From the NCBI GenBank assembly GCA_030601755.1, contig JAUWBF010000026.1, positions 1 through 40,597 of the forward strand: a DNA stretch of 40,597 bases, read 5' to 3'. Every line of letters starts with the position of its first letter. The first letter of the stretch is position 1. The notes under the pieces were generated by a model, which was not told the origin of the DNA, ran no database searches, and saw only the letters and a program-made list of their open reading frames with translations. The position numbers and the translations under genes were made by a program. Source of the stretch: Verrucomicrobiota bacterium. Its GTDB lineage: Bacteria; Verrucomicrobiota; Verrucomicrobiia; Opitutales; Opitutaceae. Shown in pieces: positions 9,051-17,551 of the stretch.

Positions 9051-10064
9051 TCACGCGCCGAGGAGCGCCTCGCGCAGGCCGTTGATGCCTTCCTCGCGGC
9101 CCATCACCAGCAGCAGGTCGCTGTCCTTGAGCACCTCGTCGGGCGGGAGGCCGGTGCGGCGGATCTCGTCGCGTTGCACGCCGAGCATGGTGACGCCGTA
9201 GTTGGCGCGGATGCCGGCCTCGCGCAGCGTCAGTCCGCACAGGGGCGAGGCGCCGGTGACCATCACGCGCTTGAAGGTGTGGGGCAGGTTGGTCGGCTCT
9301 GGCGTGAAGGCGCACAGTTCGTTGATCGTGCCGAGGTGTTCCCACAGCGCGCCCGGGTCGATGACCGTGCCGATGGTCACGAAAAACAGCGCCGAGAAAA
9401 AATCCCGCAACGGCGCGGTCAGACCCTCGATCTCGTGGGCGATGGCGCTGCGCGAGAGGATGGCGCCGGCGAGAAAGCTGCCCAGCGCCAGCGAGAAGTG
9501 CGCCTCGGCCGCCAGCAGGCTCACCGCGAAGATCAGGCCGACGGTGAAGAGCGTCACCGTCTCGGCGTTGCCGATCTTGTGCAGGAGGCTCACGAGCCGC
9601 GGCGCGAGCAGCTTGCCGATCACAAACACCGCGACGACGAACATGCCGACGAAGAACGTCGTCTTGCCCACCGCGCCCACGTCGAGCCGGCCCGAAACCG
9701 CCACGCCGGCCAGCACCACGAGCAGCACGATCGCCAGGATGTCCTCGAGGATGAGCACGCCCGCAGCCAGCTGCGCGTAGGGCCGGTGCATCTCGCCGCG
9801 CTCGCCGATGAGTTTGAAGCACACCATCGACGAACTGATCGCGAGGATGCCGCCGAGAAACAGTCCCTCGACCGCCGACCAGCCCAGCCATTGCCCGGCG
9901 GTGATGCCGATCAGCACCATCAACGCGGTTTGCAACGTGAGTCCCAGCACCGCCGCGCCCGCCACGGGACGCAGTTTGCCCAGGTCGAACTCCAGCCCGA
10001 TGTAGAACATCAGAAACAGCACGCCCAGCTCGCTGAGCGCGCTCAGGTCGTCCGGCGCGCTCAA
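9051..10064 (-). CDS. CPA2 (Kef-type) cation:proton antiporter, main fragment
   Basis: This frame (TTG 10064) encodes transmembrane helices 3 onward of a monovalent cation:proton antiporter-2, with the family motif L-F-L-M-F-Y-I-G-L-E-F near the start. The membrane domain runs to about residue 250. A TrkA-C/RCK_C-like regulatory domain occupies about 265-335, and there is no TrkA-N domain. These antiporters exchange K+ or Na+ for H+. The first two helices sit in another frame (10061-10213), overlapping by four bases. One added base near 10071-10078 would restore a continuous protein, so the gene is probably frameshifted by mutation or sequencing error. Confidence 0.85.
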   Translation of the reverse strand: MSAPDDLSALSELGVLFLMFYIGLEFDLGKLRPVAGAAVLGLTLQTALMVLIGITAGQWLGWSAVEGLFLGGILAISSSMVCFKLIGERGEMHRPYAQLAAGVLILEDILAIVLLVVLAGVAVSGRLDVGAVGKTTFFVGMFVVAVFVIGKLLAPRLVSLLHKIGNAETVTLFTVGLIFAVSLLAAEAHFSLALGSFLAGAILSRSAIAHEIEGLTAPLRDFFSALFFVTIGTVIDPGALWEHLGTINELCAFTPEPTNLPHTFKRVMVTGASPLCGLTLREAGIRANYGVTMLGVQRDEIRRTGLPPDEVLKDSDLLLVMGREEGINGLREALLGA

Positions 10065-10213
10065 CGCGAGACCGGCAACACATGCGGTCCGAGCAGCAGG
10101 CCGGCCACGAGGTAGCCGATGATCGCCGGCTGCTTCAGACCGCGAAAGATCATCGAGACCGCGGCGGCGACCATCAGCCAGCCGAGATCATGCAAAACGT
10201 GGTGCGACTCCAT
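10061..10213 (-). pseudogene. N-terminal fragment of the CPA2 antiporter, out of frame
   Basis: From ATG 10213 the frame gives 50 residues, including L-K-Q-P-A-I-I-G-Y-L-V-A-G-L-L-L-G-P-H. This is the conserved first and second helix region of Kef-type antiporters. It ends at a TGA that overlaps the TTG of the main fragment (TTGA). Length and content match exactly what the downstream fragment lacks. The break falls next to CCGG; a CCCGG would join the two as ...G-P-H-V-L-P-G-L-A-L-S-A-P-D-D... Confidence 0.8.
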
Positions 10214-10389
10214 GCGGCGTCATGCCAGCGGGCCGCGTGCCATGGATAAAGGTTAAAACGGATTCTTCACGCGACGTCTGTTCCGTGAACGCGCACGAAC
10301 ATGTCGGCGGCGGTTGTGTCGATGCCATGCGGGCGGGCCTTGTTTTGCGGCGTCGACGTCGGGCGGGTTTGTCCGCAGGGTTGGCGCCG

Positions 10390-11241
10390 ATGAAGCATGA
10401 CCGTGTTCAAGCCCAGCTCATATCCGAGGAAAAGCCCGCGGGCGGCACGTGGCGCGCGCGTTGGCACGAGGTGATCTTCGAGGCCGACACACCGCGGGGA
10501 AAGGTGTTCGATCTGGTCCTGCTCGCGCTGATTCTGTTGAGCGTGCTGGCGGTGTGCCTGGAAAGCGTGCGCGAGCTGCGCGAGACCCACGGCATGTTGC
10601 TGCGTCTGGTCGAGTGGGTGATCACCGGCCTGTTCACGATCGAGTATGCGGCGCGGCTGGCCGCGGTGCGTCGGCCGTTGCGTTACGCGCTGAGTTTTTA
10701 CGGCATCGTGGATCTGCTGGCGATCCTGCCGACGTTCCTCGTGTATTTCCTGCCGGGGTCACAGTCGCTGCTGGTGGTCCGCGCGCTGCGGTTGCTGCGG
10801 GTCTTCCGCATCCTGAAGCTGACGCATTTCATCGGCGAGGCGCGGTTGCTGGGGGCGGCCATGCGGGCGAGTCTGCGCAAGATCATCGTCTTCATGGGCG
10901 TGGTCGTGACGATCGTGCTGATCGCCGGTGCAATCATGTATCTGATCGAGGGAGAGGAGCACGGCTTCACGAGCATACCCGTGTCCGTGTATTGGGCGGT
11001 GGTGACGATGAGCACGGTGGGCTTCGGCGACATCGTGCCGCAGACGGTGCTCGGCCGCGTGGCGGCGTCGGTTTTGATGTTGCTCGGCTACGCGATCATC
11101 GCGGTGCCCACGGGCATCGTGACGGTCGAGTTGAGCGCGGCGGCCCGCAAGTCGACCAACACGCAGGCCTGCCCGGTGTGCGGCGCGGACAGCCACGACA
11201 ACGACGCCCGCTACTGCAAACGCTGCGGCGCGAAACTCTGA
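10390..11241 (+). CDS. Voltage-gated K+ channel family protein with C-terminal zinc ribbon
   Basis: The 283-residue protein has the six-helix layout of Kv channels: S1 about 39-58, S2 about 73-92, S3 about 100-121, S4 about 128-146 with arginines every third or fourth position, then S5, pore and S6. The selectivity filter T-V-G-F-G-D is at 209-214, specifying K+. After S6 comes a short linker and a zinc-ribbon-like tail with C261, C264, C276 and C279. The start at ATG 10390 is preferred; upstream in-frame codons give an Arg-rich extension. It lies divergently next to the antiporter gene, so both may serve cation homeostasis. Confidence 0.9.
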   Translation: MKHDRVQAQLISEEKPAGGTWRARWHEVIFEADTPRGKVFDLVLLALILLSVLAVCLESVRELRETHGMLLRLVEWVITGLFTIEYAARLAAVRRPLRYALSFYGIVDLLAILPTFLVYFLPGSQSLLVVRALRLLRVFRILKLTHFIGEARLLGAAMRASLRKIIVFMGVVVTIVLIAGAIMYLIEGEEHGFTSIPVSVYWAVVTMSTVGFGDIVPQTVLGRVAASVLMLLGYAIIAVPTGIVTVELSAAARKSTNTQACPVCGADSHDNDARYCKRCGAKL

Positions 11242-11281
11242 ACAACGACGCTTTGCGACGGGCCCGGGGCGAGCCGCGCGC

Positions 11282-11734
11282 TCAGACCGGCGCGGTCATG
11301 TCGCCTTGGATGTAGCCGCGCAACTGGCGGGCCTCCTCGGCGTGCTCCTCGAGCAGGTGGCGGTTGATGTCGCCGATCGAGACGAGGCCGACCAGCACGC
11401 CCGCCTCGATCACCGGCAGGTGGCGCACGCGGTTGTCCATGAAGATCTGCATGGCCTCGTCGACCGTGGTGGCCGGCGTGACCGTCACGAGCTTGGTGCT
11501 CATGACCGCCTCGACGACGGTGGTCTTGGGATCGCGCTCGCTGGCGACGATGCGGTTGAGCACGTCGCGCTCGGTGAAGATGCCGAGCAGGCCCTTGCGA
11601 GGATTGGTGACCACGACCGCGCCGATGTGGAAGTGGTTCATGATTTGCACGGCGTCGGCGACGCTGGCGGTGGGCGGCACGGAGGTGACCGCGTGGCCCT
11701 TTTGGGCGAGGATGTGACTGAGCGGGGTGTTCAT
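11282..11734 (-). CDS. Paired CBS-domain protein
   Basis: The 150-residue protein consists of two CBS motifs in tandem (about 10-65 and 75-130), a Bateman module. It includes the family pattern G-I-F-T-E-R-D-V and V-G-L-V-S-I-G-D-I. Bateman modules bind adenosine nucleotides (AMP, ATP, SAM) and regulate partner proteins. Stand-alone versions like this are common in alphaproteobacteria and Verrucomicrobia, and their partners are usually unknown. The gene converges on the K+ channel gene with a 40-bp gap. The start at ATG 11734 fits the domain boundary. Confidence 0.9.
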   Translation of the reverse strand: MNTPLSHILAQKGHAVTSVPPTASVADAVQIMNHFHIGAVVVTNPRKGLLGIFTERDVLNRIVASERDPKTTVVEAVMSTKLVTVTPATTVDEAMQIFMDNRVRHLPVIEAGVLVGLVSIGDINRHLLEEHAEEARQLRGYIQGDMTAPV

Positions 11735-11861
11735 GGGGTTGTCTGGGGGCGGGGTTGCGGGACGGGGAAAACGCGGCGGGCCGCGGCTTGTTTTCGTGAT
11801 CGAATTTCTAATCGCGAACGAGGATCGGGAAAAGACTCAAAATGCGGCGCGGCCGCGTCGT

Positions 11862-12299
11862 TCACTTGGCGGGCGCGCCGTGCATACGGGCGTCCATCGA
11901 GTAGTGGCCGCCGCCGGCCAGGAACAGCGCCGCGTAGCCGCCGAGATAGACCGAGGCCAGCTCGCCGCTTTGCGGACCGCTCAACGCGCCCTCGTGCACC
12001 AGCAGCCAGGCGACCGCCATGGTGCCGAGCGAGCCGAGCGCGGCCAGCCGGGTGAACGCGCCCACCACCAGCAGGATCGGGCACAGCACCTCGGTCAGCA
12101 CCGTGAGCACCAGGCTGGTCGTCGAGCCGACGCCGAGCGGATCGGGGAACGTCGGGGCGAGCGAGCCGAAGTTGGTCAGCTTGCCCCAGCCGTGCAGCAC
12201 CAACAGACCGAGGCCGAACCAGAGGCGCAGCAACAGCAACGCCATGTCGACGCTGCCGGGAATGAAGCCAAGTTGGAGGAATTTGACGCCGGATTTCAT
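11862..12299 (-). CDS. DoxX-family membrane protein
   Basis: A 145-residue four-helix membrane protein with the DoxX pattern: a first helix with L-L-L-R-L-W-F-G, then H-G-W-G-K-L, a G-A-F-T-R-L-A-A turn, and a final G-G-Y-A-A-L-F-L-A-G-G-G segment. DoxX proteins are quinol-related or redox-linked inner-membrane proteins; in mycobacteria DoxX works with superoxide dismutase, but the role here is unknown. ATG 12299 is preferred over an in-frame TTG at 12308. The gene diverges from the leucine-rich-repeat gene and lies upstream of the CBS gene on the same strand. Confidence 0.88.
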   Translation of the reverse strand: MKSGVKFLQLGFIPGSVDMALLLLRLWFGLGLLVLHGWGKLTNFGSLAPTFPDPLGVGSTTSLVLTVLTEVLCPILLVVGAFTRLAALGSLGTMAVAWLLVHEGALSGPQSGELASVYLGGYAALFLAGGGHYSMDARMHGAPAK

Positions 12300-12434
12300 G
12301 ACGCCCAATCACATGCCACCGGTGGCCAAATTCAAGCCGTCGGGTCGGATTGCCCGGCATCGTTCGTCGGTGACGCAACCAGTTTTTCGCCGCCGCCCTC
12401 GCCCTTTGCCAAGCAGTCAAGATGGTGGAGGTTT

Positions 12435-13757
12435 ATGGCTTTCCCTGTCTCTCTTCTCAAGGCGTCCCGCGGCGCCACCCTTCGGCGTTTTATCACCGCT
12501 TGCGCCACCTTGGCGGTGATCTCCGTCCACGTCGGAGCGGCCAACCAGATCGGTGAACGCGCGATTCGACTCGATCAACCGCTGTCCGCCGACGAGGTCG
12601 CGCGGATCGGCGCGCTCAAGGACTGGCCTTGGGTAGACGTGTCGGTCGAGCGGACGGCCAACGACGAGACGCTGGCTTCGCTCTCCGCGGTGCCCGGACT
12701 GCGCCGTTTGTTCGTGAGGGGCGGTGGAGTGACGATCACCTCGCTGCGACCGGTGGGCGACATGGACTCGTTGCTCGCGCTGGACATCGGGCCGCTCCGG
12801 CTCCCGTCGAAGGAGCCCTTTAGCTTGGCACCGATCAGCGGCTGCTCAGAGCTGGTGACATTGAAGGTCGCCGTGCCACTCATGACCGATGTCTCCGCCA
12901 TCGGCCGGTGCCCCAAGCTGCGCGTGCTCGATCTGGATTCGTCCCAAGTTGATACCCTGGACTTTCTGACGTTCACTCCGCTGATCGAAAAGCTGGGTTT
13001 GTTGGGGACCACCCACACCTTTCGTTCCTACGAACCGGTTAGCCGTCTCGCCCGTCTGCGGGAGCTGGGCATTCAGCAAAACCCCCAGGCGACGGATGAA
13101 AACCTCGACGTGTTGAAACGGCTGACCGGCCTGCGGAAGATCAGTCTCTCCAGTTGCCGCGAGCTCACCTCGCTCGGCTTTCTATCCGGCAGCCCCGGGC
13201 TGCGCGTCGTGAATGCGGGCGGTTGCCACAGCCTCGTTAATATCGGTGCGCTGGCCCGCATGTCCTTTTTGGAGGACGTGGACCTGAACCGCGCAAAGAT
13301 CACCGACATCACGCCGCTGGCGGGCAAGGACTACCTCACCAAGCTGGATATCGGTTACACCGCGGTGACCGACCTTGCCCCGCTGGCCGGTTCGCGCCAC
13401 CTGCGCTCGCTGACACTTACGCGCGGCGCGGTAACCGATCTCTCGGTGCTAGCCGACATGCGCATGCTCAGCTACCTGAATCTCAGCGGGACGGGGGTCG
13501 CCGACCTTTCGCCGCTGAAGGGTTGCGCGCAACTGCACAGCCTTACCCTGTCGGGCACCGCCGTCACGGACCTCTCCGCTTTGGCTGGCTTGACCGAGCT
13601 TAAACTCCTGAACCTGGCCGACACCGCCGTCGCCGATCTGACACCTCTGCACGGTCTCTTGGAATTGGAGCAACTCACGTTGCCGGCTCAGGTCGGCGAA
13701 GAGCGGATCGCACGGCTGCGCGCGCAGCTGCCCAACACCAAAATCATCATCCGGTAG
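12435..13757 (+). CDS. Secreted leucine-rich-repeat protein
   Basis: The 440-residue protein begins with a signal peptide (about 1-36, cleavage near V-G-A-A-N). It is followed by internalin-like leucine-rich repeats of about 22 residues from roughly 85 to the end. The repeat consensus L-x-x-L-x-L-S-G-T-x-V-x-D-L-S-P-L is clearest in the last eight units. No cell-wall anchor or PEP-CTERM tag is seen, so it is probably periplasmic or released and acts in protein binding. GGAGG at 12427-12431 lies only three bases before ATG 12435. The open frame runs much further upstream, but that part overlaps DoxX antisense and lacks signal features. Confidence 0.88.
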   Translation: MAFPVSLLKASRGATLRRFITACATLAVISVHVGAANQIGERAIRLDQPLSADEVARIGALKDWPWVDVSVERTANDETLASLSAVPGLRRLFVRGGGVTITSLRPVGDMDSLLALDIGPLRLPSKEPFSLAPISGCSELVTLKVAVPLMTDVSAIGRCPKLRVLDLDSSQVDTLDFLTFTPLIEKLGLLGTTHTFRSYEPVSRLARLRELGIQQNPQATDENLDVLKRLTGLRKISLSSCRELTSLGFLSGSPGLRVVNAGGCHSLVNIGALARMSFLEDVDLNRAKITDITPLAGKDYLTKLDIGYTAVTDLAPLAGSRHLRSLTLTRGAVTDLSVLADMRMLSYLNLSGTGVADLSPLKGCAQLHSLTLSGTAVTDLSALAGLTELKLLNLADTAVADLTPLHGLLELEQLTLPAQVGEERIARLRAQLPNTKIIIR

Positions 13758-13763
13758 CGCGCC

Positions 13764-14690
13764 TCAGCCGAAGACCGACCAGCCGGTGCGTTGCACGAGC
13801 AGCTCGAGCGCCGCGGTGCCGAGCAGGGAGTTGCCGTTGGCGTCGAGACCGGGCGACCAGACGGCGACGACCGCCCGGTGCGGCACGATGACAAGGATGC
13901 CGCCGCCCACGCCGCTCTTGCCGGGCAGGCCGACGCGAAAGGCGAAGTCGCCCGCGCCGTCGTAGTGGCCGCAGGTCATCATGAGCGCGTTGATGCGGCG
14001 GGCGCGGCGCGCCGAGACGACGTTGAAGCCGGTGCGCGGGTTGCGTCCGTTGGCCGCAAGGAAGAGTCCGGCCTGCGCCAGTTGGCGGCAGCTCATGGCG
14101 ATGGCGCATTGGTGAAAATACACGCCCAGCACCTCGGCGGGCGGGTGCTTGATCACGCCAAACGACTTCATGAAGTGGGCCAGCGCGAGGTTGCGGTCGC
14201 CATGCGCTTGCTCGGACTGCGCGACGAGGCGGTCGATGTTGATGGCATCATCGTCCGCGAGGAACCGCACGAAGCGCAGGATCTCGCCGAGCGCCTCCTT
14301 GGGCCGGTGTCCGCCGAGGATGATGTCGGTGACGGCGATGGCCCCGGCGTTGACGAACGGGTTGCGCGGCCGGCCCTGCTCGTGCTCGAGCTGCACGATG
14401 GAGTTGAAGGCGTTGCCGGACGGCTCGCGACCGACCCGATCCCAGACCCGGTCGCCGACCTGGCCCAGCGCGAGCGTGAGGGTGAACAGCTTCGAGATGC
14501 TCTGGATGGAAAACGCCTCGTCGGCGTCACCGGCGACCGCCACCGGCCCGTCCAGCGGCGCGATGGCGATGCCGAATTTCTGCGCGGACACCGTGGCGAG
14601 CTGCGGGATGTAGTCGGCCACGCGTCCGCGGTCTTCGCGCGCGCTCAACTCCGCATGAATCTCGTCCGCCAACGTCTGCAGGTTTTCCAT
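13764..14690 (-). CDS. glsA: Glutaminase (glutamine to glutamate and ammonia)
   Basis: The 308-residue protein is a full-length bacterial glutaminase of the serine beta-lactamase-like fold. It hydrolyses L-glutamine in the cytoplasm. The nucleophile and base appear as S-I-S-K at 64-67. Other family blocks are the N-P-F-V-N-A-G-A-I sequence, the G-D-R-N-L-A-L-A helix, and a Gly-rich K-S-G-V-G-G-G strand late in the protein. Length equals that of E. coli YneH. ATG 14690 fits the family start. The gene lies 68 bp downstream of the aminotransferase on the same strand, perhaps sharing its transcript and linking two glutamate/amino-acid steps. Confidence 0.95.
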   Translation of the reverse strand: MENLQTLADEIHAELSAREDRGRVADYIPQLATVSAQKFGIAIAPLDGPVAVAGDADEAFSIQSISKLFTLTLALGQVGDRVWDRVGREPSGNAFNSIVQLEHEQGRPRNPFVNAGAIAVTDIILGGHRPKEALGEILRFVRFLADDDAINIDRLVAQSEQAHGDRNLALAHFMKSFGVIKHPPAEVLGVYFHQCAIAMSCRQLAQAGLFLAANGRNPRTGFNVVSARRARRINALMMTCGHYDGAGDFAFRVGLPGKSGVGGGILVIVPHRAVVAVWSPGLDANGNSLLGTAALELLVQRTGWSVFG

Positions 14691-14758
14691 GCGCGCAAGG
14701 TAGAGCGGTTGTCGCCGGCGAGGCAACCGGCGCGTGCCGGCGAAAACGCGCCCACGGA

Positions 14759-15931
14759 TCAGGCGGCCGGTCCGCGCCGCGCGTCGCGCAGACGCAGCAG
14801 GCGCTCGCCGGCGGCGTGCAGGGTGGCGGGTTTCTTGGCGAAGTTGAGCCGCACGTAACGGTGCTCCGGATACGGGAAGAAACTCGAACCCGGCACCGGC
14901 GCCACGCCGATCTCGCGGGTCATCCAGTGCGCGCACTCGACGTCGCTCGCGAAGCCCAGCGGCGACACGTCGAGCATCACGAAGTAGGCGCCCTCGGGCC
15001 GCGTGTAGGCGAGGCCGGTCCGGTCGAGGTAGCCGCAGAGAATGTCGCGCTGCTCCGCGTATTCGGCGGCGAGGCCGGCGTAGTAGTCGGGCGTAAAGTT
15101 GAGCGCCGTCACCACCGCGTGTTGCAGCGGCGCCGCCGCGCCCACGGTGAGGAAGTCGTGGACCTTGCGCGCCTGCGCGATGATCGCCGCCGGGGCGTGC
15201 ACGTAACCGAGCCGCCAGCCGGTGATCGCAAAGGTCTTGGACAGCGACGAACAGGAAATCGTGCGCGCCGCCATGCCGGGCAACGACGCGAAGTAGATGT
15301 GTTCACGACCGTCGAAAACGATGTGCTCATACACCTCGTCGGTGATCACGAAGGCGTCGAACTCCTCGGCCAGCGCGGCGATTTGCAGCAACTCCTCGCG
15401 GGTGAAGACGCGGCCGCAGGGATTGGAGGGGTTGCACAGGATGAACGCCTTAAGGCCGGACGCGAAGGCGGCGCGCAGCTCGGCCGGATCGAAGCGGTAG
15501 GTCGGCGGGTGGAGCTTCACGTGGACGGGCGTCGCGCCCGTGAGGATGGCGTCGGCGTTGTAGTTCTCGTAGAACGGCGAGAAGAGCCCGACGCGATCAC
15601 CCGGATCGCACACGGTCATCATGGCGACCATCATGGCCTCGGTCGCACCGCAGGTGACCACGAGATCGGTCAACGGATCGACGGGCAGGCCGGTGAAGCG
15701 GCGGAGCTTGGCGGCGAGCGCCTCGCGGATCTCGGGCGAGCCCCAGGTGACGGCGTATTGGTGCCGGCCGGCGTCCATCGCGTCCTTGGCGGCCTGCACG
15801 AGCGCCGCGGGCGGATCGCCGTCGGGGAAGCCTTGCGAGAGATTGATCGCGTCGTGCTGGGCGGCGACGCGCGACATCTCGCGGATGATCGACTCGGTGA
15901 AACAGGCGGAGCGGCGGGAGGTGGAGGGCAC
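14759..15931 (-). CDS. PLP-dependent class I/II aminotransferase
   Basis: A 390-residue fold-type I aminotransferase. The PLP lysine is K232 in S-L-S-K-T-F, followed by the phosphate-binding Arg in G-W-R-L-G-Y. N-P-S-N-P (167-171) and D198 in T-D-E-V-Y are also in place. The opening I-N-L-S-Q-G-F-P-D and late R-L-N-F-A-K-K place it nearest the kynurenine/methionine aminotransferase subgroup (YbdL/KAT-like). The exact amino donor is not readable from sequence. The gene is followed by glutaminase, which suggests amino-acid nitrogen metabolism. Confidence 0.92.
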   Translation of the reverse strand: MPSTSRRSACFTESIIREMSRVAAQHDAINLSQGFPDGDPPAALVQAAKDAMDAGRHQYAVTWGSPEIREALAAKLRRFTGLPVDPLTDLVVTCGATEAMMVAMMTVCDPGDRVGLFSPFYENYNADAILTGATPVHVKLHPPTYRFDPAELRAAFASGLKAFILCNPSNPCGRVFTREELLQIAALAEEFDAFVITDEVYEHIVFDGREHIYFASLPGMAARTISCSSLSKTFAITGWRLGYVHAPAAIIAQARKVHDFLTVGAAAPLQHAVVTALNFTPDYYAGLAAEYAEQRDILCGYLDRTGLAYTRPEGAYFVMLDVSPLGFASDVECAHWMTREIGVAPVPGSSFFPYPEHRYVRLNFAKKPATLHAAGERLLRLRDARRGPAA

Positions 15932-16016
15932 GGCGGGAAGGAAGGAGGGGATGTCCAGTCGAGCAGGATTTCCAACGACTAGCCAAGCCCGCTTGTCGTG
16001 CTGCTCGGCCTGGCGT

Positions 16017-16322
16017 TCAGGACTCCCGTTCGACCAAGGCCAGCAGGCCGGGGAAACGGCGTTGCAACTCGGCGCGTCGCACCGAGGTCATGCATTTGGC
16101 CCCCTCCGGCCGCTTGGCGATGAGGCCGGCCTGAAACAACACGTCGAAGTGATGCGAACGCGTCGCCTTCGAAACATCCAGCGGGATGTCGCCGCAGGCC
16201 AGCTCACCGTCGGGCGCGGCCAGCAGCGTGCGCAGGATCGTCAACCGACAGGGCTCGGAGAGCGCCTGCATGACGGTGGCAAGTTCGACCTGCTTCAGAT
16301 CGGGTGGCGTGTAATCCTTCAT
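16017..16322 (-). CDS. ArsR-family winged-helix repressor
   Basis: The 101-residue protein is a compact winged helix-turn-helix of the ArsR/SmtB type. The pattern A-L-S-E-P-C-R-L-T-I-L-R-T-L-L is near 20-34, and the recognition-helix region D-V-S-K-A-T-R-S-H-H-F-D-V-L is near 49-62. Cys residues at 25, 43 and about 77 exist but no complete metal site is obvious, so it may sense an organic electrophile rather than a metal. It diverges from an aldo/keto reductase, a frequent layout for such regulators. Its own promoter contains a perfect inverted repeat in the spacer, indicating autorepression. ATG 16322 is the only sensible start. Confidence 0.9.
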   Translation of the reverse strand: MKDYTPPDLKQVELATVMQALSEPCRLTILRTLLAAPDGELACGDIPLDVSKATRSHHFDVLFQAGLIAKRPEGAKCMTSVRRAELQRRFPGLLALVERES

Positions 16323-16340
16323 CAGCTCGCGCGGAATGTG

Positions 16341-16369
16341 AGAATAGTTCGAAAAAAATCGAACTGCAA
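16341..16369 (-). promoter_or_regulatory. arsR promoter with operator in the -35/-10 spacer
   Basis: On the minus strand TTGCAG (16369-16364) and TATTCT (16346-16341) are separated by exactly 17 bp. That spacer (16347-16363) holds almost all of the inverted repeat AGTTCGA-N6-TCGAACT (16346-16365). A bound repressor would block polymerase directly. Transcription would start about 12 bp before the ATG. Confidence 0.65.
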
Positions 16370-16396
16370 TTTGACGTTTTCCACGCTGCACAAACG

Positions 16397-16414
16397 GTTC
16401 GATGAAAGGCGAAC
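16397..16414. promoter_or_regulatory. Second GTTCG-N8-CGAAC operator
   Basis: GTTCG (16397-16401) and CGAAC (16410-16414) flank 8 bp, exactly the geometry of the first site (16347-16351 and 16360-16364). The two centres lie 50 bp apart, about five helical turns. This one lies just downstream of a TTGACG -35-like element (16371-16376) for the plus-strand genes, where a -10 box would be. Confidence 0.6.
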
Positions 16415-16473
16415 AATCCCGGGGCACATTGCCCGGGGGCGTTCGTCCGCAACTCACTTCAATCACACACGTC

Positions 16474-17505
16474 ATGGAATACAGATTATTGGGCGGTTCG
16501 GGTTTCAAGGTGCCGGTTTTGAGCCTCGGCACGGGCACGTTCGGCGGGGCTCCGGGTTTGTTCGAGGCGTTCGGCACCAGTGGAGTCGACGAGGCCACGC
16601 GCCTGGTCGACATCGCGCTGGAGGCGGGAGTCAACCTCTTCGACAGCGCCGACATTTATTCGCAGGGCCGCTCCGAGGAGATCCTGGGCAAGGCCATCGC
16701 CGGCCGTCGCGATCAGGTGCTCATATCGACCAAGGCGACCTTTCGCTTCGGCGAGGGGCCCAACAACGTCGGCTCCTCGCGCCACCACCTGATTCGTCAG
16801 GTCGAGGGCAGCCTGAAGCGCCTCGGCACCGACTACATCGACCTGTTTCAGCTGCACGGCTTCGACGCGCAGACGCCCGTCGAGGAAACGCTCTCGACGC
16901 TCAACGACTTGGTGACCGCGGGCAAGATCCGCTATCTCGGCGTGTCCAACTTCTCCGGCTGGCACCTCATGAAGTCGCTCGCCGTCTCCGACCGCTACGG
17001 CTGGTCGCGTTATGTCGCCCACCAAGCCTACTACTCGCTGATCGGGCGCAGCTACGAATGGGAACTCATGCCGCTCGGCCTCGATCAGAAGGTCGGTGCC
17101 ATGGTTTGGAGTCCGCTCGGCTGGGCGCGCCTCACCGGCAAATACCGTCGTGGCCAGCCCGTGCCGCAGGGAACCCGCCTCGAGTCGCAGGCCGCGGTCG
17201 ACGCCGGCCCGCCCGTCGATCTCGAATACCTGTATCAGGTGGTCGACGCCATCGACGAGGTCGCCGCCGAGACCGGCAAGACCGTGCCGCAGATCGCCAT
17301 CAACTGGCTGCTGCAACGCCCGACCGTCTCCAGCGTCATCATCGGCGCGCGCAATGAGGAACAACTGCGCCAAAACCTCGGCTCCGTCGGCTGGAACCTG
17401 ACGCCCGCGCAGGTCGCCAAGCTCGACAAGGCCAGCGAGACGACCCGTGCCTATCCGTATTTCCACCAGCTGGGATTCGCGGAGCGAAACCCGAAGCCGG
17501 TGTGA
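16474..17505 (+). CDS. Aldo/keto reductase
   Basis: A 343-residue NADPH-dependent oxidoreductase of the AKR superfamily, reducing aldehydes and ketones in the cytoplasm. The catalytic tetrad is visible as D57, Y62, K87 and H128, and the barrel pattern is complete. The late [12 protein letters not shown] motif is the family NADP-binding C-terminal region. It resembles the YajO/YghZ-like or Gfo-independent AKR groups. It diverges from the ArsR repressor and probably shares a transcript with the LLM monooxygenase 46 bp downstream. The substrate is not known. Confidence 0.94.
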   Translation: MEYRLLGGSGFKVPVLSLGTGTFGGAPGLFEAFGTSGVDEATRLVDIALEAGVNLFDSADIYSQGRSEEILGKAIAGRRDQVLISTKATFRFGEGPNNVGSSRHHLIRQVEGSLKRLGTDYIDLFQLHGFDAQTPVEETLSTLNDLVTAGKIRYLGVSNFSGWHLMKSLAVSDRYGWSRYVAHQAYYSLIGRSYEWELMPLGLDQKVGAMVWSPLGWARLTGKYRRGQPVPQGTRLESQAAVDAGPPVDLEYLYQVVDAIDEVAAETGKTVPQIAINWLLQRPTVSSVIIGARNEEQLRQNLGSVGWNLTPAQVAKLDKASETTRAYPYFHQLGFAERNPKPV

Positions 17506-17551
17506 GCGCGCAAGGCCGTCCCAAGTCTGTAATCGAAAATCAACTACGCCG

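Noticed and set aside
11727-12434. Upstream extension of the leucine-rich-repeat frame
   Set aside because: The frame stays open but the translation is low-complexity and antisense to DoxX. A signal peptide begins only at ATG 12435, which has GGAGG before it.
16423-16440. Hairpin-like GGGG-CACATTG-CCCGGGGG sequence before the aldo/keto reductase
   Set aside because: The pairing is short and offset, and no T-run follows. It is weaker than the two nearby GTTCG-N8-CGAAC sites.
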